Shown here in pieces: positions 44,639 through 54,842 of a stretch of 64,000 nt of DNA. The stretch comes from Veillonella criceti (GTDB lineage Bacteria > Bacillota > Negativicutes > Veillonellales > Veillonellaceae). Under the pieces are notes generated by a model. It saw only the letters and a program-made list of their open reading frames with translations, was not told where the DNA came from and made no database searches. Location of the stretch: NCBI RefSeq assembly GCF_900460315.1, contig NZ_UHIO01000001.1, positions 272,001 through 336,000 on the forward strand. The letters run 5' to 3'. Numbering within the stretch: position 1 is the first letter of the stretch; every line of letters starts with the position of its first letter. The translations under genes and the position numbers were made by a program.

Positions 44639-47179
44639 ATGTCAAAAAAAAGAATACGTGATTTAAGTAAAGAATTAAATGTAGAAAATAAACGGATTAT
44701 AGACTTTTTAAGTCGTAATGGTTATGAATCTAAAACGCCAGCAAGTGGTCTTGATGAAGCAGGTGTAGCTTTAGTTGAAAAGCACTTTAAGAAACCTGAT
44801 ATTGCAAATCAGACACCTAAAAAGGTAGCAGAGGCACCTAAGGCAGACGCTAAAGGTACACCAAAAACAGCGGAACAACCTAAGAAGCAGGACGCTCATA
44901 AAACGTCGACTCATAAAGGCGAAGGCCGTAAACAAGAGTCTGCAAAAGCAGAGGCTCATAAAGGAAGTGGGCAAGGTCATAAAGGGACGGAAGCTAAACA
45001 AGAAAACCGCAATCAGAAGCATGGCAATAAACCAGCACAGCGTCAAGAAAATCGTCAGGAAAATAAAGGGCAAGAACGCAATATGAGTCGTAATGCGGAT
45101 AAGAAAAATGAAACTAATAACCGCAATGACCGTCCTGAACGCTCTAATGACCGTCCTGAACGCTCTAATGACCGTCCTGAACGCTCTAATGATCATTCAA
45201 ATGACCGCAAAAATAATCGAGAAACTCGTAATAATAAAGAAACTCGTGGCAATCGTGACGGTAATAATAACAATGATCGTCGCAATAAAAAGGACAAGAA
45301 AAACCGCAATGGTAACCGTCCACAATCGTTATTATCTACGTCTTTGGCAAAAAGCAAAAATCGCGTAAAACAACGTAATGAACAAAACCGTCAACATAAA
45401 GAAGAAGAAAAACGTAAAGCAGAAGCAATGATTGCTACTCACATTGAAATTGGTCAATCTTTAACTGTTAAAGAATTGGCTGAAACAATGGGCCGTGAAG
45501 TGAGTGAAATCATTAAAAAACTTATGTTACTAGGTGTAATGGCAACGATTAATCAGGAAATTGATTTTGAAACAGCCGCTATCGTTGCGGAAGAATTTGG
45601 CGTATCCGTTTCAGAAGCAGCACCAGAAGAAGATCCAACAGAAGTTCGTGAAATTGAAGATTCACCTGAAAGTTTACAACCACGTCCACCAGTAGTTACT
45701 ATTATGGGTCACGTTGACCATGGTAAAACTTCTTTATTGGACGTAATTCGTCAAACAAATGTAACTGCATCTGAAGCTGGTGGGATTACGCAGCATATTG
45801 GGGCCTATATGGTTCGCTATAAGGGCAATAAGATTACATTCTTAGATACACCTGGTCATGAAGCCTTTACGGCAATGCGTCTTCGTGGCGCCCAATCAAC
45901 TGATATCGCCGTCTTGGTGGTGGCAGCTGATGATGGTGTAATGCCTCAGACTATTGAAGCGATTAATCATGCTAAATCAGCGAATGTGCCAATTATTGTG
46001 GCTATTAATAAAATGGACAAACCAGGAGCTAACCCAGACCATGTAAAACAACAATTAGCTGAACATGGTTTATTACCAGAAGAATGGGGTGGCGATATTA
46101 TCATGGTACCTGTGTCGGCTAAACAGCGCCAGGGAATTGATGACTTATTAGAAAATATCTTGCTTGTAGCTGAAGTAATGGAATTAAAAGCCAATCCAAA
46201 TCGTAATGCGCAAGGTGTAGTGATTGAAGCTAAACTTGATAAAGGCCGTGGTCCTGTATGTACAGTATTAGTACAAAAAGGTAGTTTGCGTGTTGGCGAT
46301 AACATTATTGCTGGGGTAGCGTATGGTAAAGTTCGTGCCATGACTAATGAACGCGGTGAAAAAGTAAAAGTAGCTCGTCCATCAATGCCAGTGGAAGTAC
46401 TTGGCTTGTCTGATGTACCACAAGCTGGTGAAATTATGGATGCTGTTGATGATAATGAAGCACGTGCTATTGCTGAAAGTCGTGTAGAAAAGCAACGTAT
46501 GGCTGAATTAGGGGCCACCCATAAAGTAACCTTGGATGATATTTTTAATCAGATTCAACAAGGTGAGTTAAAAGATTTAAATATTATTATTAAAGCTGAC
46601 GTGCAAGGGTCTGTTGAAGCTTTACGTCAATCGCTAGAAGCGATTAAAAATCCAGAAGTACGTATTGTTATTGTCCATGCAGCGGTAGGGGCTATTAATG
46701 AGTCTGACGTTATGTTAGCCTCGGCTTCTAATGCTATTATTATTGGTTTCAACGTACGTCCTGATGCAGTAGTACGTAAAGCTGCTGAAAAAGAAAGTGT
46801 AGACCTTCGTACATATCGAGTTATTTATGATGCTATTAATGATGTAGAAAGTGCTATGCGCGGTATGTTAACGCCAGAATTTAAAGAGGTAATTCTTGGC
46901 CGTGCTGAAGTACGTCAAGTTATTTCTACACCAAAAGCAATTGTAGCCGGTTCGTATATTACAGAAGGTAAGATTACGAATAAATCCGAAATTCGTTTAA
47001 TTCGTGATGGCGTAGTTGTTCATGAAGGACAAGTAGACTCCTTACGTCGCTTTAAAGATGAAGTAAAAGAAGTGAAGAGTGGTTTTGAATGTGGTATTTC
47101 CATTGAACGTTACCGTGATATTAAAGAAGGCGATATAATTGAAGCCTTTATGATGGAAGAAATCGCGCCACAGATTTAG
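44639..47179 (+). CDS. infB: Translation initiation factor IF-2
   Basis: GTPase that brings initiator tRNA to the 30S subunit. 846 residues. The N-terminal IF2_N motif ([18 protein letters not shown]) is followed by an unusually charged, Asn/Arg/Glu-rich, low-complexity linker of roughly 200 residues that includes a perfect triple NDRPERS repeat. A second IF2_N module ([19 protein letters not shown]) comes next. The G domain then has GHVDHGKT near 356, DTPGHEAF and NKMDKPG, with domains II, III and C1-C2 after it. Start 44639 is set by AAGGGGG 8 nt upstream; ATG 44633 is too close. Confidence 0.97.
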   Translation: MSKKRIRDLSKELNVENKRIIDFLSRNGYESKTPASGLDEAGVALVEKHFKKPDIANQTPKKVAEAPKADAKGTPKTAEQPKKQDAHKTSTHKGEGRKQESAKAEAHKGSGQGHKGTEAKQENRNQKHGNKPAQRQENRQENKGQERNMSRNADKKNETNNRNDRPERSNDRPERSNDRPERSNDHSNDRKNNRETRNNKETRGNRDGNNNNDRRNKKDKKNRNGNRPQSLLSTSLAKSKNRVKQRNEQNRQHKEEEKRKAEAMIATHIEIGQSLTVKELAETMGREVSEIIKKLMLLGVMATINQEIDFETAAIVAEEFGVSVSEAAPEEDPTEVREIEDSPESLQPRPPVVTIMGHVDHGKTSLLDVIRQTNVTASEAGGITQHIGAYMVRYKGNKITFLDTPGHEAFTAMRLRGAQSTDIAVLVVAADDGVMPQTIEAINHAKSANVPIIVAINKMDKPGANPDHVKQQLAEHGLLPEEWGGDIIMVPVSAKQRQGIDDLLENILLVAEVMELKANPNRNAQGVVIEAKLDKGRGPVCTVLVQKGSLRVGDNIIAGVAYGKVRAMTNERGEKVKVARPSMPVEVLGLSDVPQAGEIMDAVDDNEARAIAESRVEKQRMAELGATHKVTLDDIFNQIQQGELKDLNIIIKADVQGSVEALRQSLEAIKNPEVRIVIVHAAVGAINESDVMLASASNAIIIGFNVRPDAVVRKAAEKESVDLRTYRVIYDAINDVESAMRGMLTPEFKEVILGRAEVRQVISTPKAIVAGSYITEGKITNKSEIRLIRDGVVVHEGQVDSLRRFKDEVKEVKSGFECGISIERYRDIKEGDIIEAFMMEEIAPQI
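45125..45187 (+). repeat. Three perfect 21-bp tandem repeats in infB
   Basis: Units at 45125-45145, 45146-45166 and 45167-45187 are identical and each encodes NDRPERS. Length changes by whole units keep the frame. The following residues ([14 protein letters not shown]) are degenerate relatives. Confidence 0.95.
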
Positions 47180-47188
47180 GAGGCGTCT

Positions 47189-47557
47189 ATGAGTGACGTA
47201 CGAGTACGTAAATTACAAGAATTTATAAAACAAGAAGTAAGTAGCATGTTAATGCGTGGTCTTAAAGACCCACGCATTGGCTTTGTTACTGTAACCGATG
47301 TAGAAGTAACGGGAGATTTGCGACAAGCAACGATTTATGTAAGCTTATTTGGTAAAGAGGAAGAAAAGAAAGCCTCTTTACAAGCGTTACGTCATGCTGC
47401 TGGCCATGTGCGTAGCGAATTGGGTAAGGTATTACGACTTCGCTATGTACCCGAAATTTCCTTTGATGCTGATACTTCATTAGATTACAGTATGCATATC
47501 GAATCCTTGTTACATGATATAAAAAAGGATGAAGAACAAAATGGCAATCATAACTAA
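47189..47557 (+). CDS. rbfA: 30S ribosome-binding factor A
   Basis: RbfA helps 30S maturation and cold adaptation by binding near the 5' end of 16S rRNA. 122 residues with RKLQEFIKQEVSSMLMRGLKDPRIGFVTVTDVEV, the KH-like fold and RYVPEISFDADTSLDY at the C-terminal end. ATG follows AGGAGG, 9 nt after infB. The 3' end overlaps nrnA by 17 nt. Confidence 0.96.
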   Translation: MSDVRVRKLQEFIKQEVSSMLMRGLKDPRIGFVTVTDVEVTGDLRQATIYVSLFGKEEEKKASLQALRHAAGHVRSELGKVLRLRYVPEISFDADTSLDYSMHIESLLHDIKKDEEQNGNHN

Positions 47558-48479
47558 GGAAGCATTAAAAAACGCCTTAGATGAAGCACAGCGCATTATA
47601 TTGACGGTTCATGTACATCCCGACGGCGATGCCATCGGCTCCATGGTCGCTTTTTATGAAGCTCTTAGCAATGAAGGGAAAGAAGTGACTATGGTAGTCG
47701 ATGATACGGTACCTGCTAAATATAGTTTTTTAGCACAGGTAGCCCATATTAAGCAGCCGTCTGAGGTGTTAGATTGGCAAGCTGACATGTTATTAGTGCT
47801 TGATGCGAGTACGTTTGAGCGTATTGGCAAAGTGGGGTCTTTATGCAAAGCACCAATCTTTAATATTGATCATCATATTTCAAATAGCCAATTTGCTGAT
47901 AGTTTGTATTTATGTCCTGAGTTTGCCGCTACTGGTGAAATTTTGACGTATTTATGTGACAGTTGGGGTTGGCCAATTACACCGTCTATGGCTAATGCTT
48001 TATATATGGCGATTGCTACTGATTGTGGCTTTTTCCGTTTCAGCAATACAACAGAGCAAACCTTGCGTATGGGGGCTCTTTGTGTGGCTAATGGAGCACA
48101 ACCTAATATCGTATCAGAACATGTGGAAGTGACTACGGCCGCACGTATTGAAGTGATGAAGGAAGCCTTGCAGACAATTCAGTTTTTTAAAGCTGGCCGT
48201 GTGGCTATCATTGCTTTGGATGAGGCCTTAATGGCAAAAGTAGGCGATGATACGGATGGTTACGTAGATTTAATTCGTAATGTGGATACGGTGGATATTG
48301 CTATTTTATTAAAAGCGGTTGATGCACACACTACGCGGGTAAGTTTACGTGCTAAAGTTACCGATGTAAATGCGATTGCTAATCAATTTGGTGGTGGTGG
48401 CCATGTGAAAGCTGCGGGCTGTACGATTAATGCGAATATTCAAGGGGCTATTGAGCATTTATTAGCGGTGATAGCCTAA
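47541..48479 (+). CDS. nrnA: DHH-family nano-RNase / pAp phosphatase
   Basis: NrnA-type enzymes degrade very short RNAs and remove the 3' phosphate of pAp. About 312 residues. The metal ligands are in VHVHPDGDAIGS, FNIDHHISNSQFAD (DHH motif), and the C-terminal DHHA1 signature GGGGHVKAAG. ATG 47541 is preferred; 47529 is close behind AAAGGA and is an alternative. rbfA-nrnA-truB-ribF is a common Firmicute order. Confidence 0.93.
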   Translation: MAIITKEALKNALDEAQRIILTVHVHPDGDAIGSMVAFYEALSNEGKEVTMVVDDTVPAKYSFLAQVAHIKQPSEVLDWQADMLLVLDASTFERIGKVGSLCKAPIFNIDHHISNSQFADSLYLCPEFAATGEILTYLCDSWGWPITPSMANALYMAIATDCGFFRFSNTTEQTLRMGALCVANGAQPNIVSEHVEVTTAARIEVMKEALQTIQFFKAGRVAIIALDEALMAKVGDDTDGYVDLIRNVDTVDIAILLKAVDAHTTRVSLRAKVTDVNAIANQFGGGGHVKAAGCTINANIQGAIEHLLAVIA

Positions 48480-49357
48480 TGGATGGTGTATTTCCTTTTT
48501 TGAAACCACCAGGGATTACAAGTCACGATGCGGTTGGTATTTGTCGACGAATTTTAAAAGAACGTCGTATTGGTCACAGTGGGACTTTAGACCCATTAGC
48601 GTATGGTGTTTTGCCTATTTTTGTAGGTAAGGCGACACGAATTATAGAATATACAGAAAGTGCATCCAAAACATATGTAGCAGAATGCCGCTTTGGTTAT
48701 GGTACTGATACAGAGGATAGTACGGGTACGCCTTTAATGGCTGAAATCATACCGAGCCATATTCCAACGTGGAGTCAATTAGAACAAGTACTGATTGGTT
48801 TTGTTGGCGAACAGTTGCAACAGCCATCCATATATTCTGCGATTAAAATTAATGGTCGGCGAGCTTATGAATTAGCTCGTGAAGGCATTGAATTTACGTT
48901 GCCTAGTCGAACTATTACAATTAGTGAGTGCCAACTATTAGCCTATTCGTATCCCTATTTTACGATTCGTGTGTCGTGTTCAGCTGGTACGTATATTCGT
49001 GCTTTATTACGTGATATAACAACTCGATTGGGGATACCGGGGACTATGACGCAGTTAGTGCGTACCGCTGTAGGGCCGTATAGTATTGAGCAAGCGATAA
49101 CCGCTGAGGAATTAACGGTTAAGGGGGCAGCTTGCATATATCCTACGGAATCAGCCCTTAGTCATATGCCAACAGTAACAGTTTCGGCAGAGGGGCGTTT
49201 AGCGTTAAAACAAGGTAAACAATGGCCTTATGAAGCGATTCCCCATTTCAAAGGGATAGTACGGCAGTTATATTGTGCCTATAGTGATGAAGGCTTTTTT
49301 GGTGTTTTAGAAGGTACTAATGATACCTTGAAGGTTGCAAAAAATATTTTTTTATAG
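48479..49357 (+). CDS. truB: tRNA pseudouridine-55 synthase
   Basis: Makes pseudouridine 55 in the T arm of tRNAs. 292 residues with LKPPGITSHDAV, the catalytic Asp38 in HSGTLDPLA, and RVSCSAGTYIRALLRDI. The C-terminal PUA-like tail is present but short. The ATG overlaps the nrnA stop (TAATG). Confidence 0.96.
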   Translation: MDGVFPFLKPPGITSHDAVGICRRILKERRIGHSGTLDPLAYGVLPIFVGKATRIIEYTESASKTYVAECRFGYGTDTEDSTGTPLMAEIIPSHIPTWSQLEQVLIGFVGEQLQQPSIYSAIKINGRRAYELAREGIEFTLPSRTITISECQLLAYSYPYFTIRVSCSAGTYIRALLRDITTRLGIPGTMTQLVRTAVGPYSIEQAITAEELTVKGAACIYPTESALSHMPTVTVSAEGRLALKQGKQWPYEAIPHFKGIVRQLYCAYSDEGFFGVLEGTNDTLKVAKNIFL

Positions 49358-49367
49358 GAATTGATGT

Positions 49368-50300
49368 ATGAAAATTTTAACGTCCTTTGCAGAGTTACAA
49401 CAGTTAAAAACAAATATTGTCTATGCATTAGGCACTTTTGATGGTCTTCATCGTGGTCATCAATCAGTGATACAGCGTGCAGTAGCGGAAGCGAAGGCAG
49501 TTAAAGCGTGTACTGTAGTAGTAACATTTGATAATCATCCCTTGCACATATTAAATCCTGAGCGTTGTCCTACTATGCTCTTACAACCTGTGTTAAAAGG
49601 TGAAATTTTAAAGTCTTTAGGTGTCGACTATGCACTTCGTCTGCCTATGACTAAAGATTTATTAGCCATGCCAGCAGAAGCTTTTATAAGCGCTTTAACA
49701 GAGTATAATGACGTAAAAGCTTTCGTGGTTGGTCAAAACTTTACCTTTGGTGCTGGTGGTAAGGGAACGCCTGATTTAATTCAACAATTATTAGCAGCTA
49801 AAGGGATTGTTGTGCATGCGCTTTCATTAGCGCAGTGCCAAGAAATGAAAGAACATGTATCAAGTACTTTAATTCGAGAAGCTGTTCGTGAGGGAGATTT
49901 ATCTTTAACTTATACATTATTAGGGCGCCCTTATATGTTCCGAGGGACCGTTATTGAAGGTGACCGTCGTGGTCGTACCTTAGGTTTTCCTACGCTTAAT
50001 TTCTTATTTCCTAAAGAATTAACCTTGCCACCTGATGGTGTATATGTCAATCGTGTTTTACTTGATGGGCAATGGTATGAAGGCGTGGGGAATCTAGGGG
50101 ATAATCCTACATTTGAAAACCAATATCATCGTTTTGAAGTTCATTTATTTGGCTTTGATAAAATGGTATATGGTCATGAAGCAACTGTTGAATTTTGGCA
50201 ATTATTACGGCCAGAACAACGTTTTAATTCCTTAGAAGATCTTATTAAACAAATGAAAGTTGATGAGCAACGTGCTAAGGATTTCTTTGAGAAAAACTAA
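49368..50300 (+). CDS. ribF: Bifunctional riboflavin kinase/FAD synthetase
   Basis: Converts riboflavin to FMN and FAD. 310 residues with the nucleotidyltransferase motif GTFDGLHRGHQ (22-32) and the kinase domain (about 180-310) with RGTVIEGDRRGRTLGFPTLNF and PDGVYVN. Last gene of the translation operon; a strong terminator follows. Confidence 0.96.
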   Translation: MKILTSFAELQQLKTNIVYALGTFDGLHRGHQSVIQRAVAEAKAVKACTVVVTFDNHPLHILNPERCPTMLLQPVLKGEILKSLGVDYALRLPMTKDLLAMPAEAFISALTEYNDVKAFVVGQNFTFGAGGKGTPDLIQQLLAAKGIVVHALSLAQCQEMKEHVSSTLIREAVREGDLSLTYTLLGRPYMFRGTVIEGDRRGRTLGFPTLNFLFPKELTLPPDGVYVNRVLLDGQWYEGVGNLGDNPTFENQYHRFEVHLFGFDKMVYGHEATVEFWQLLRPEQRFNSLEDLIKQMKVDEQRAKDFFEKN

Positions 50301-50338
50301 TATGTATCACTTTGCCTATTTGGTAATATTGAAGCTGC

Positions 50339-50380
50339 AAGCACCTGTTATAGAGAATACTCATGACAGGTGCTTTTGAT
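50339..50380 (+). terminator. Terminator after ribF
   Basis: AAGCACCTGT (50339-50348) pairs with ACAGGTGCTT (50366-50375), followed by TTGATTTT. Confidence 0.88.
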
Positions 50381-50454
50381 TTTATTTATAAAAAAATCTA
50401 CTAACCAATATAATAAAATAAGTCCATTCCTTAAAAACTCTTGTGTGTTTTTAG

Positions 50455-50483
50455 TTGACATTTACCAACTATAAGAGTATGAT
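50455..50483 (+). promoter_or_regulatory. Promoter of the second aminotransferase
   Basis: TTGACA (50455-50460), 17-bp spacer, TATGAT (50478-50483); ATG at 50516 follows AAGGAGG. Confidence 0.85.
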
Positions 50484-50515
50484 AAAAAGCACAATAATTT
50501 AAGGAGGTTATCATT

Positions 50516-51703
50516 ATGGCTATACGTTTTTCAGATGCAGTAAATGCAATTAAGCATTCAGACACAGGGGATATTTTAAAGCTTATTGCGCAGCCAGATA
50601 TGATTTCGTTTGCTGGTGGTTTACCGGCAGAAGAATCATTTCCAGCTGAAGAAATCAGAAAGGCAGCCGAAGTCGTCTTAGACGGTGATGCAGGTAAAGC
50701 CTTGCAGTATGGTCCTTCACTTGGTTATGAACCTCTTCGGGAAAGTATTGCAAAGCGAATGAATCGCATTGTTAAGACCAATTTTACGAAAGATAATATT
50801 TTGGTTACTTGTGGTTCACAACAAGGACTTGATATGTTGTGTCGACTATTCTGTAATAAAGGTGACACTGTATTGGTCGAAAAGCCATCGTACTTAGGTG
50901 CTATTACAGCATTTAATTTAAGTGGTGTTAATTATGTAGAAATTCCTGGTGATGGGAAAGGGATGATTATTTCAGAACTTCGAAAAGCCTTGGAAACACA
51001 TACTGTACGTTTAATTTATGTAGTGACTGATTTCCAAAACCCAACCGGTATTACTTGGTCACGAGAACGCCGTCAAGAGTTTATGGATGTAGTTGATGAA
51101 TTTGAAGTACCTGTTATTGAGGATAATCCTTATGGTGAACTTCGCTATGAAGGAGAATATTTACCATCATTGAATACGTTTGATACTAAAGGCTTAGTTT
51201 GTTCTTTAGGTACTTTTTCTAAAACATTTGCACCAGGTTTCCGTCTTGGGTGGATTGCGGCTAATCCTTTATTCATTGAAAAATGTGATTTGTTAAAACA
51301 AAATATGGACTTATCTACAGCCCCATTTTCACAGCGCATTTGCGAAGCTTGGTTACAAAATTTTGACTTTGATGCTCATGTTCAGAAAATTATTAAATTA
51401 TATAAATCTCGTCGGGATGCTATGTTGCAAGCTATTGATGAGTTCTTTCCGAAAGAGGTATCACATACCTATCCAGAAGGGGGACTCTTTATTTGGTGTA
51501 CGCTTCCAGAACATTTGAAGTCACGGGATATCTTAAAGCAATGTATTGAAAGAAAAGTGGCTTTTGTTCCCGGGGAAGCCTTTTTCACATCGGAAGGGAA
51601 CACAAATTTCTTCCGTTTAAATTATTCTTGTAATGATGAAGCTACTATTCGTGACGGGATTAAGCGTATTGCTGATGTATTAAAGGCGAATTTAAACAAA
51701 TAA
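50516..51703 (+). CDS. PLP-dependent aminotransferase (2-aminoadipate transaminase-like)
   Basis: A 395-residue fold-type I enzyme with FAGGLPAEESFP, LQYGPSLGYEPLRE, FQNPTG near 173-178, EDNPYG (202-207), Schiff-base Lys236 in GTFSKT and the Arg of GFRLGW. This pattern fits the LysN/MocR-type aminotransferases that use aromatic, branched or 2-aminoadipate amino acids. It has its own promoter and terminator. The protein is only distantly similar to the aminotransferase at 6251. Confidence 0.92.
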   Translation: MAIRFSDAVNAIKHSDTGDILKLIAQPDMISFAGGLPAEESFPAEEIRKAAEVVLDGDAGKALQYGPSLGYEPLRESIAKRMNRIVKTNFTKDNILVTCGSQQGLDMLCRLFCNKGDTVLVEKPSYLGAITAFNLSGVNYVEIPGDGKGMIISELRKALETHTVRLIYVVTDFQNPTGITWSRERRQEFMDVVDEFEVPVIEDNPYGELRYEGEYLPSLNTFDTKGLVCSLGTFSKTFAPGFRLGWIAANPLFIEKCDLLKQNMDLSTAPFSQRICEAWLQNFDFDAHVQKIIKLYKSRRDAMLQAIDEFFPKEVSHTYPEGGLFIWCTLPEHLKSRDILKQCIERKVAFVPGEAFFTSEGNTNFFRLNYSCNDEATIRDGIKRIADVLKANLNK

Positions 51704-51740
51704 GCATTAATATTAACTAACATTATAAAATTAAGAATGG

Positions 51741-51781
51741 ATGACCTTTGCTATGTGATATAAGTAGTAAAGGTCATTTTT
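51741..51781 (+). terminator. Terminator after the second aminotransferase
   Basis: ATGACCTTT (51741-51749) pairs with AAAGGTCAT (51769-51777), T-rich tail. Confidence 0.88.
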
Positions 51782-51930
51782 GGATTAAGGCCGTTTTATC
51801 TTGCCTTGCTAGGAAATTCTTTGTAAATGCTACAAGAATATAAGGTAATATGGTAAAATATAAGAGCATGGGAAGATACAAATGTTCTTCTCAATATAAT
51901 TAAGTATACCTAAATAGAAGCGAGGTACCT

Positions 51931-52698
51931 ATGAATTTACAAGAAGCACGTCAGAAAATTGATGCTATAGATAAAGAATTAGTAAAAACATTTGAGGAAC
52001 GATTAAAAGTTATTTTAGAAATTGCTCGTATTAAAGAACAGGAAAATATTAGTATTTATGAACCTCAACGAGAACAAGAAGTACTGGCTAAAACGCTTAG
52101 CTATGTTGAGTCAAGCGAATTAAAAAGCTATGTAAGTCAGTTTGTAGAGTCAATTTTAGATATTAGTAAAACTTGTCAGAAACAACATATGCAACAGCAT
52201 ATTTTCTTGATTGGTATGCCAGGGGCAGGCAAGACGACGGTGGGCAAGGCCTTGGCGCAACATCAAGGAATGGAATTTTATGATCTTGATGCTGTGATTC
52301 AAGAAAAGACAGGTAAATCGATTCAGAATATTATCATCTACGATGGCGAAGAAGCGTTCCGTAACGATGAATTTGAAGCCATTACCGATATTGTAAATCA
52401 TAAAATGCCAGCTGTGATTGCTACGGGTGGTGGCACTGTATTATCCGAGGATACAGTGAATTTGATGCGCGAATCAGGATTTGTTGTCTTTATTCATCGT
52501 GATGTAACACAGATTTTAGATGATTTAGATATGGAAATTAGACCGCTTTTAAAAGAAAGTATTGAATATATTTTCCGCCTGTATGAAGAACGCTATCCAT
52601 TATATGAAAAAGTTTGTCATGTGAAGGTACAAAATGCAAGTACAATTGCTGACTCTGTAGAAGAAATTGTAGCCGCATTACCTAATGTGGTTCGGTAA
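51931..52698 (+). CDS. Fused chorismate mutase - shikimate kinase
   Basis: Two aromatic-pathway enzymes in one 255-residue chain. Residues 1-85 are an AroQ-type chorismate mutase (RQKIDAIDKELVKTFEERLK, EPQREQEVL). Residues about 90-255 are a shikimate kinase with P-loop GMPGAGKTT (95-103), YDLDAVIQ, and ATGGGTV before the LID segment with RPLLKE. The kinase makes shikimate 3-phosphate early in the pathway; the mutase acts after chorismate, so the fusion joins two steps that are not consecutive. A one-base overlap links it to recD2. Confidence 0.93.
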   Translation: MNLQEARQKIDAIDKELVKTFEERLKVILEIARIKEQENISIYEPQREQEVLAKTLSYVESSELKSYVSQFVESILDISKTCQKQHMQQHIFLIGMPGAGKTTVGKALAQHQGMEFYDLDAVIQEKTGKSIQNIIIYDGEEAFRNDEFEAITDIVNHKMPAVIATGGGTVLSEDTVNLMRESGFVVFIHRDVTQILDDLDMEIRPLLKESIEYIFRLYEERYPLYEKVCHVKVQNASTIADSVEEIVAALPNVVR

Positions 52699-54842
52699 TG
52701 GAAACATTGCGGGGCATAGTGCAGCGATTAATCTATCAAAATGAAAGCAATTCTTATTGTGTATTTCTTTTAGAAGATTATAATGAAGAGCGAATCGTTT
52801 GTACCGCTAATTTAGAAGCTCCTAAAGAAGGGGACGATTTAGAAGTAACCGGTCGTTACATTACCCATAAAAAATATGGTCGTCAATTTGAGACTGCCAC
52901 GATTGAACGTTTAAAACCCGATACCTTATATGGGGCAAAGCCATATTTGATTAATCTCGCTGTACGAGGGTTAGGTGAAAAGTCGATTGATAAAATTCTT
53001 GCCTATTTTGAGGACGATTTAATTACTGTTTTACGGGCTGAAGATCCTGTGGCTTTATTAGAAGTTCCTGGTTTGCGTAAAAGTGTGAAAGAAGATTTGT
53101 ATAATTCATTACGTGGTGAAGGGATTTTACAGGAAATTAATCGTTTTTTAGAAGCGGCTGGACTTAGCTCACGGTGGAGTCGTATTTTATATACAACATA
53201 TGGTGGAGCGGCCATTAATGTACTTGAGGATAATCCTTTTCGCCTTTTAGAACTTGATAGTACGATTACGTTTTCCATGGCCGATACTTTACGGGCTGCT
53301 TTAGAGATTGACCCTGGTGATGAACGGCGTATTGAAGCAGCTGTTATATATACATTACGCAATATTAGTGATAATGGACATAGCTGTATGCCTGCTGATG
53401 AATTAATCGGTTTAGTTTTTGATCGTTTAGGTGGATATGCTGAAGAAATTGCAACTCGTATAGAAGAATTATTAGAGTATGGTCAAATTATTGGCACTGA
53501 TTATGATGGTCTCTTATATATCTACAGCCCTAATATCTATCATGCAGAGTCTGAAGCAGCGTATTTAACTCAGCAGTTAATGGCTGATAGTGAAGTCATT
53601 CCGCTAGATATGGAAGCTTTTATTGAGCAGTTTGAAAGGAATAAACAAATTCATTTAGGCGATGCTCAGAAAGAAGCTATTCAATTGGCTTTACAAAATA
53701 AAATGGCCTTAATTACGGGCGGACCAGGTACGGGTAAAACAACGATTATTCAAGCGCTGGTGGAGGCGTTTCAGCAAACACCTCAAAATCGGATTCTTCT
53801 TTGTGCGCCTACCGGGCGTGCGGCTAAACGTTTGACAGAAGCTACTGGTTATGAAGCAACTACGATTCATCGCTTGTTGATGCCTATACAAGGTAGTGAT
53901 TCGTATGATTTTACAAAAAATGAAGATAATCTATTAGAAGCTGATGTTGTGATTGTAGATGAAGCTTCTATGCTTAATGTTCAGTTATATTATTCTTTAT
54001 TGGCTGCTATACCCGAATCAGCTTATGTAGTGATTGTAGGAGATGTCGATCAGTTACCACCGATTGGAGCTGGTTTTGTTTTACGTGATTTGCTAGATAG
54101 TGAAGTAATACCGTTTGTACGTTTAAACACTATATTTCGTCAGAAAGAAGGGAATCGCATCGTCCGTAATGCCCATGATATTAATCATGGGGATATGCCT
54201 GAATTGACACCTGTTGGGGAATTTACTTTTAGGGAAGTGCGTAGTGTAACTGAAATGATGCATCAGATAGTAGCTTTTTATACTTCATCACTAGAGAATG
54301 TAACAGATGAATTGGATGTACAAATTATTTCACCTATGCGTCGGGGTGTGGCTGGTAGTGTAGCTATTTCAAAAATTATTCAAGAGGCAGTGAATAAGAA
54401 GTCTACTTTACGTAGTGAAGTGAAAATTAATGGCCAAATCTATCGTGTAGGTGATAAGGTTATTCAAGTATTAAACAATTATGAGTTGGAAGTGTTCAAT
54501 GGGGAAATTGGTGTAATTTTTGCTATTTCAAAAACGGAAGTATCAATTCGATTTTTAGATAAAGAAGTTAAAGTTCCTATGGAGGATATGACATCTTTCA
54601 TGTTAGCCTATGCCATTACTGTACATAAAAGTCAGGGTAGTGAATATGGTATCGTGATTATTCCCTTTATTCCTACATATAATCAAATGTTACAACGAAA
54701 TTTATTATATACGGCCGTTACACGGGCTCGTAATAAAGTCATTGTTATTGGCACTAAGGGGGCTATACAAAAGGCTGTGCAGACGCAAAGTGGTACGGCA
54801 CGTTATAGTTTGTTTAAGGAACGTTTACAGGGAGTGATATAA
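52698..54842 (+). CDS. recD2: RecD2-type ATP-dependent DNA helicase
   Basis: A 714-residue SF1B 5'-3' helicase of the RecD2/RecD-like group found without RecBC in many Firmicutes. The N-terminal region (about 1-95, OB-like) and helix-hairpin-helix repeats (VRGLGEKSIDKILAYF, LEVPGLRKSV) lead to Walker A GGPGTGKTT (about 341-349), VIVDEASM, GDVDQLPPIG and AITVHKSQGSEY near the end. The start overlaps the previous stop by one base. Confidence 0.95.
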   Translation: METLRGIVQRLIYQNESNSYCVFLLEDYNEERIVCTANLEAPKEGDDLEVTGRYITHKKYGRQFETATIERLKPDTLYGAKPYLINLAVRGLGEKSIDKILAYFEDDLITVLRAEDPVALLEVPGLRKSVKEDLYNSLRGEGILQEINRFLEAAGLSSRWSRILYTTYGGAAINVLEDNPFRLLELDSTITFSMADTLRAALEIDPGDERRIEAAVIYTLRNISDNGHSCMPADELIGLVFDRLGGYAEEIATRIEELLEYGQIIGTDYDGLLYIYSPNIYHAESEAAYLTQQLMADSEVIPLDMEAFIEQFERNKQIHLGDAQKEAIQLALQNKMALITGGPGTGKTTIIQALVEAFQQTPQNRILLCAPTGRAAKRLTEATGYEATTIHRLLMPIQGSDSYDFTKNEDNLLEADVVIVDEASMLNVQLYYSLLAAIPESAYVVIVGDVDQLPPIGAGFVLRDLLDSEVIPFVRLNTIFRQKEGNRIVRNAHDINHGDMPELTPVGEFTFREVRSVTEMMHQIVAFYTSSLENVTDELDVQIISPMRRGVAGSVAISKIIQEAVNKKSTLRSEVKINGQIYRVGDKVIQVLNNYELEVFNGEIGVIFAISKTEVSIRFLDKEVKVPMEDMTSFMLAYAITVHKSQGSEYGIVIIPFIPTYNQMLQRNLLYTAVTRARNKVIVIGTKGAIQKAVQTQSGTARYSLFKERLQGVI

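Noticed and set aside
45967-46518. Open frame of 183 codons on the minus strand inside infB
   Set aside because: It lies wholly within the strongly conserved G domain and domain II of IF-2, with no promoter or ribosome binding site.
6251-51703. The two PLP aminotransferases as recent paralogues
   Set aside because: They share only the fold-type I signature blocks; the N-terminal and substrate-side segments differ throughout.
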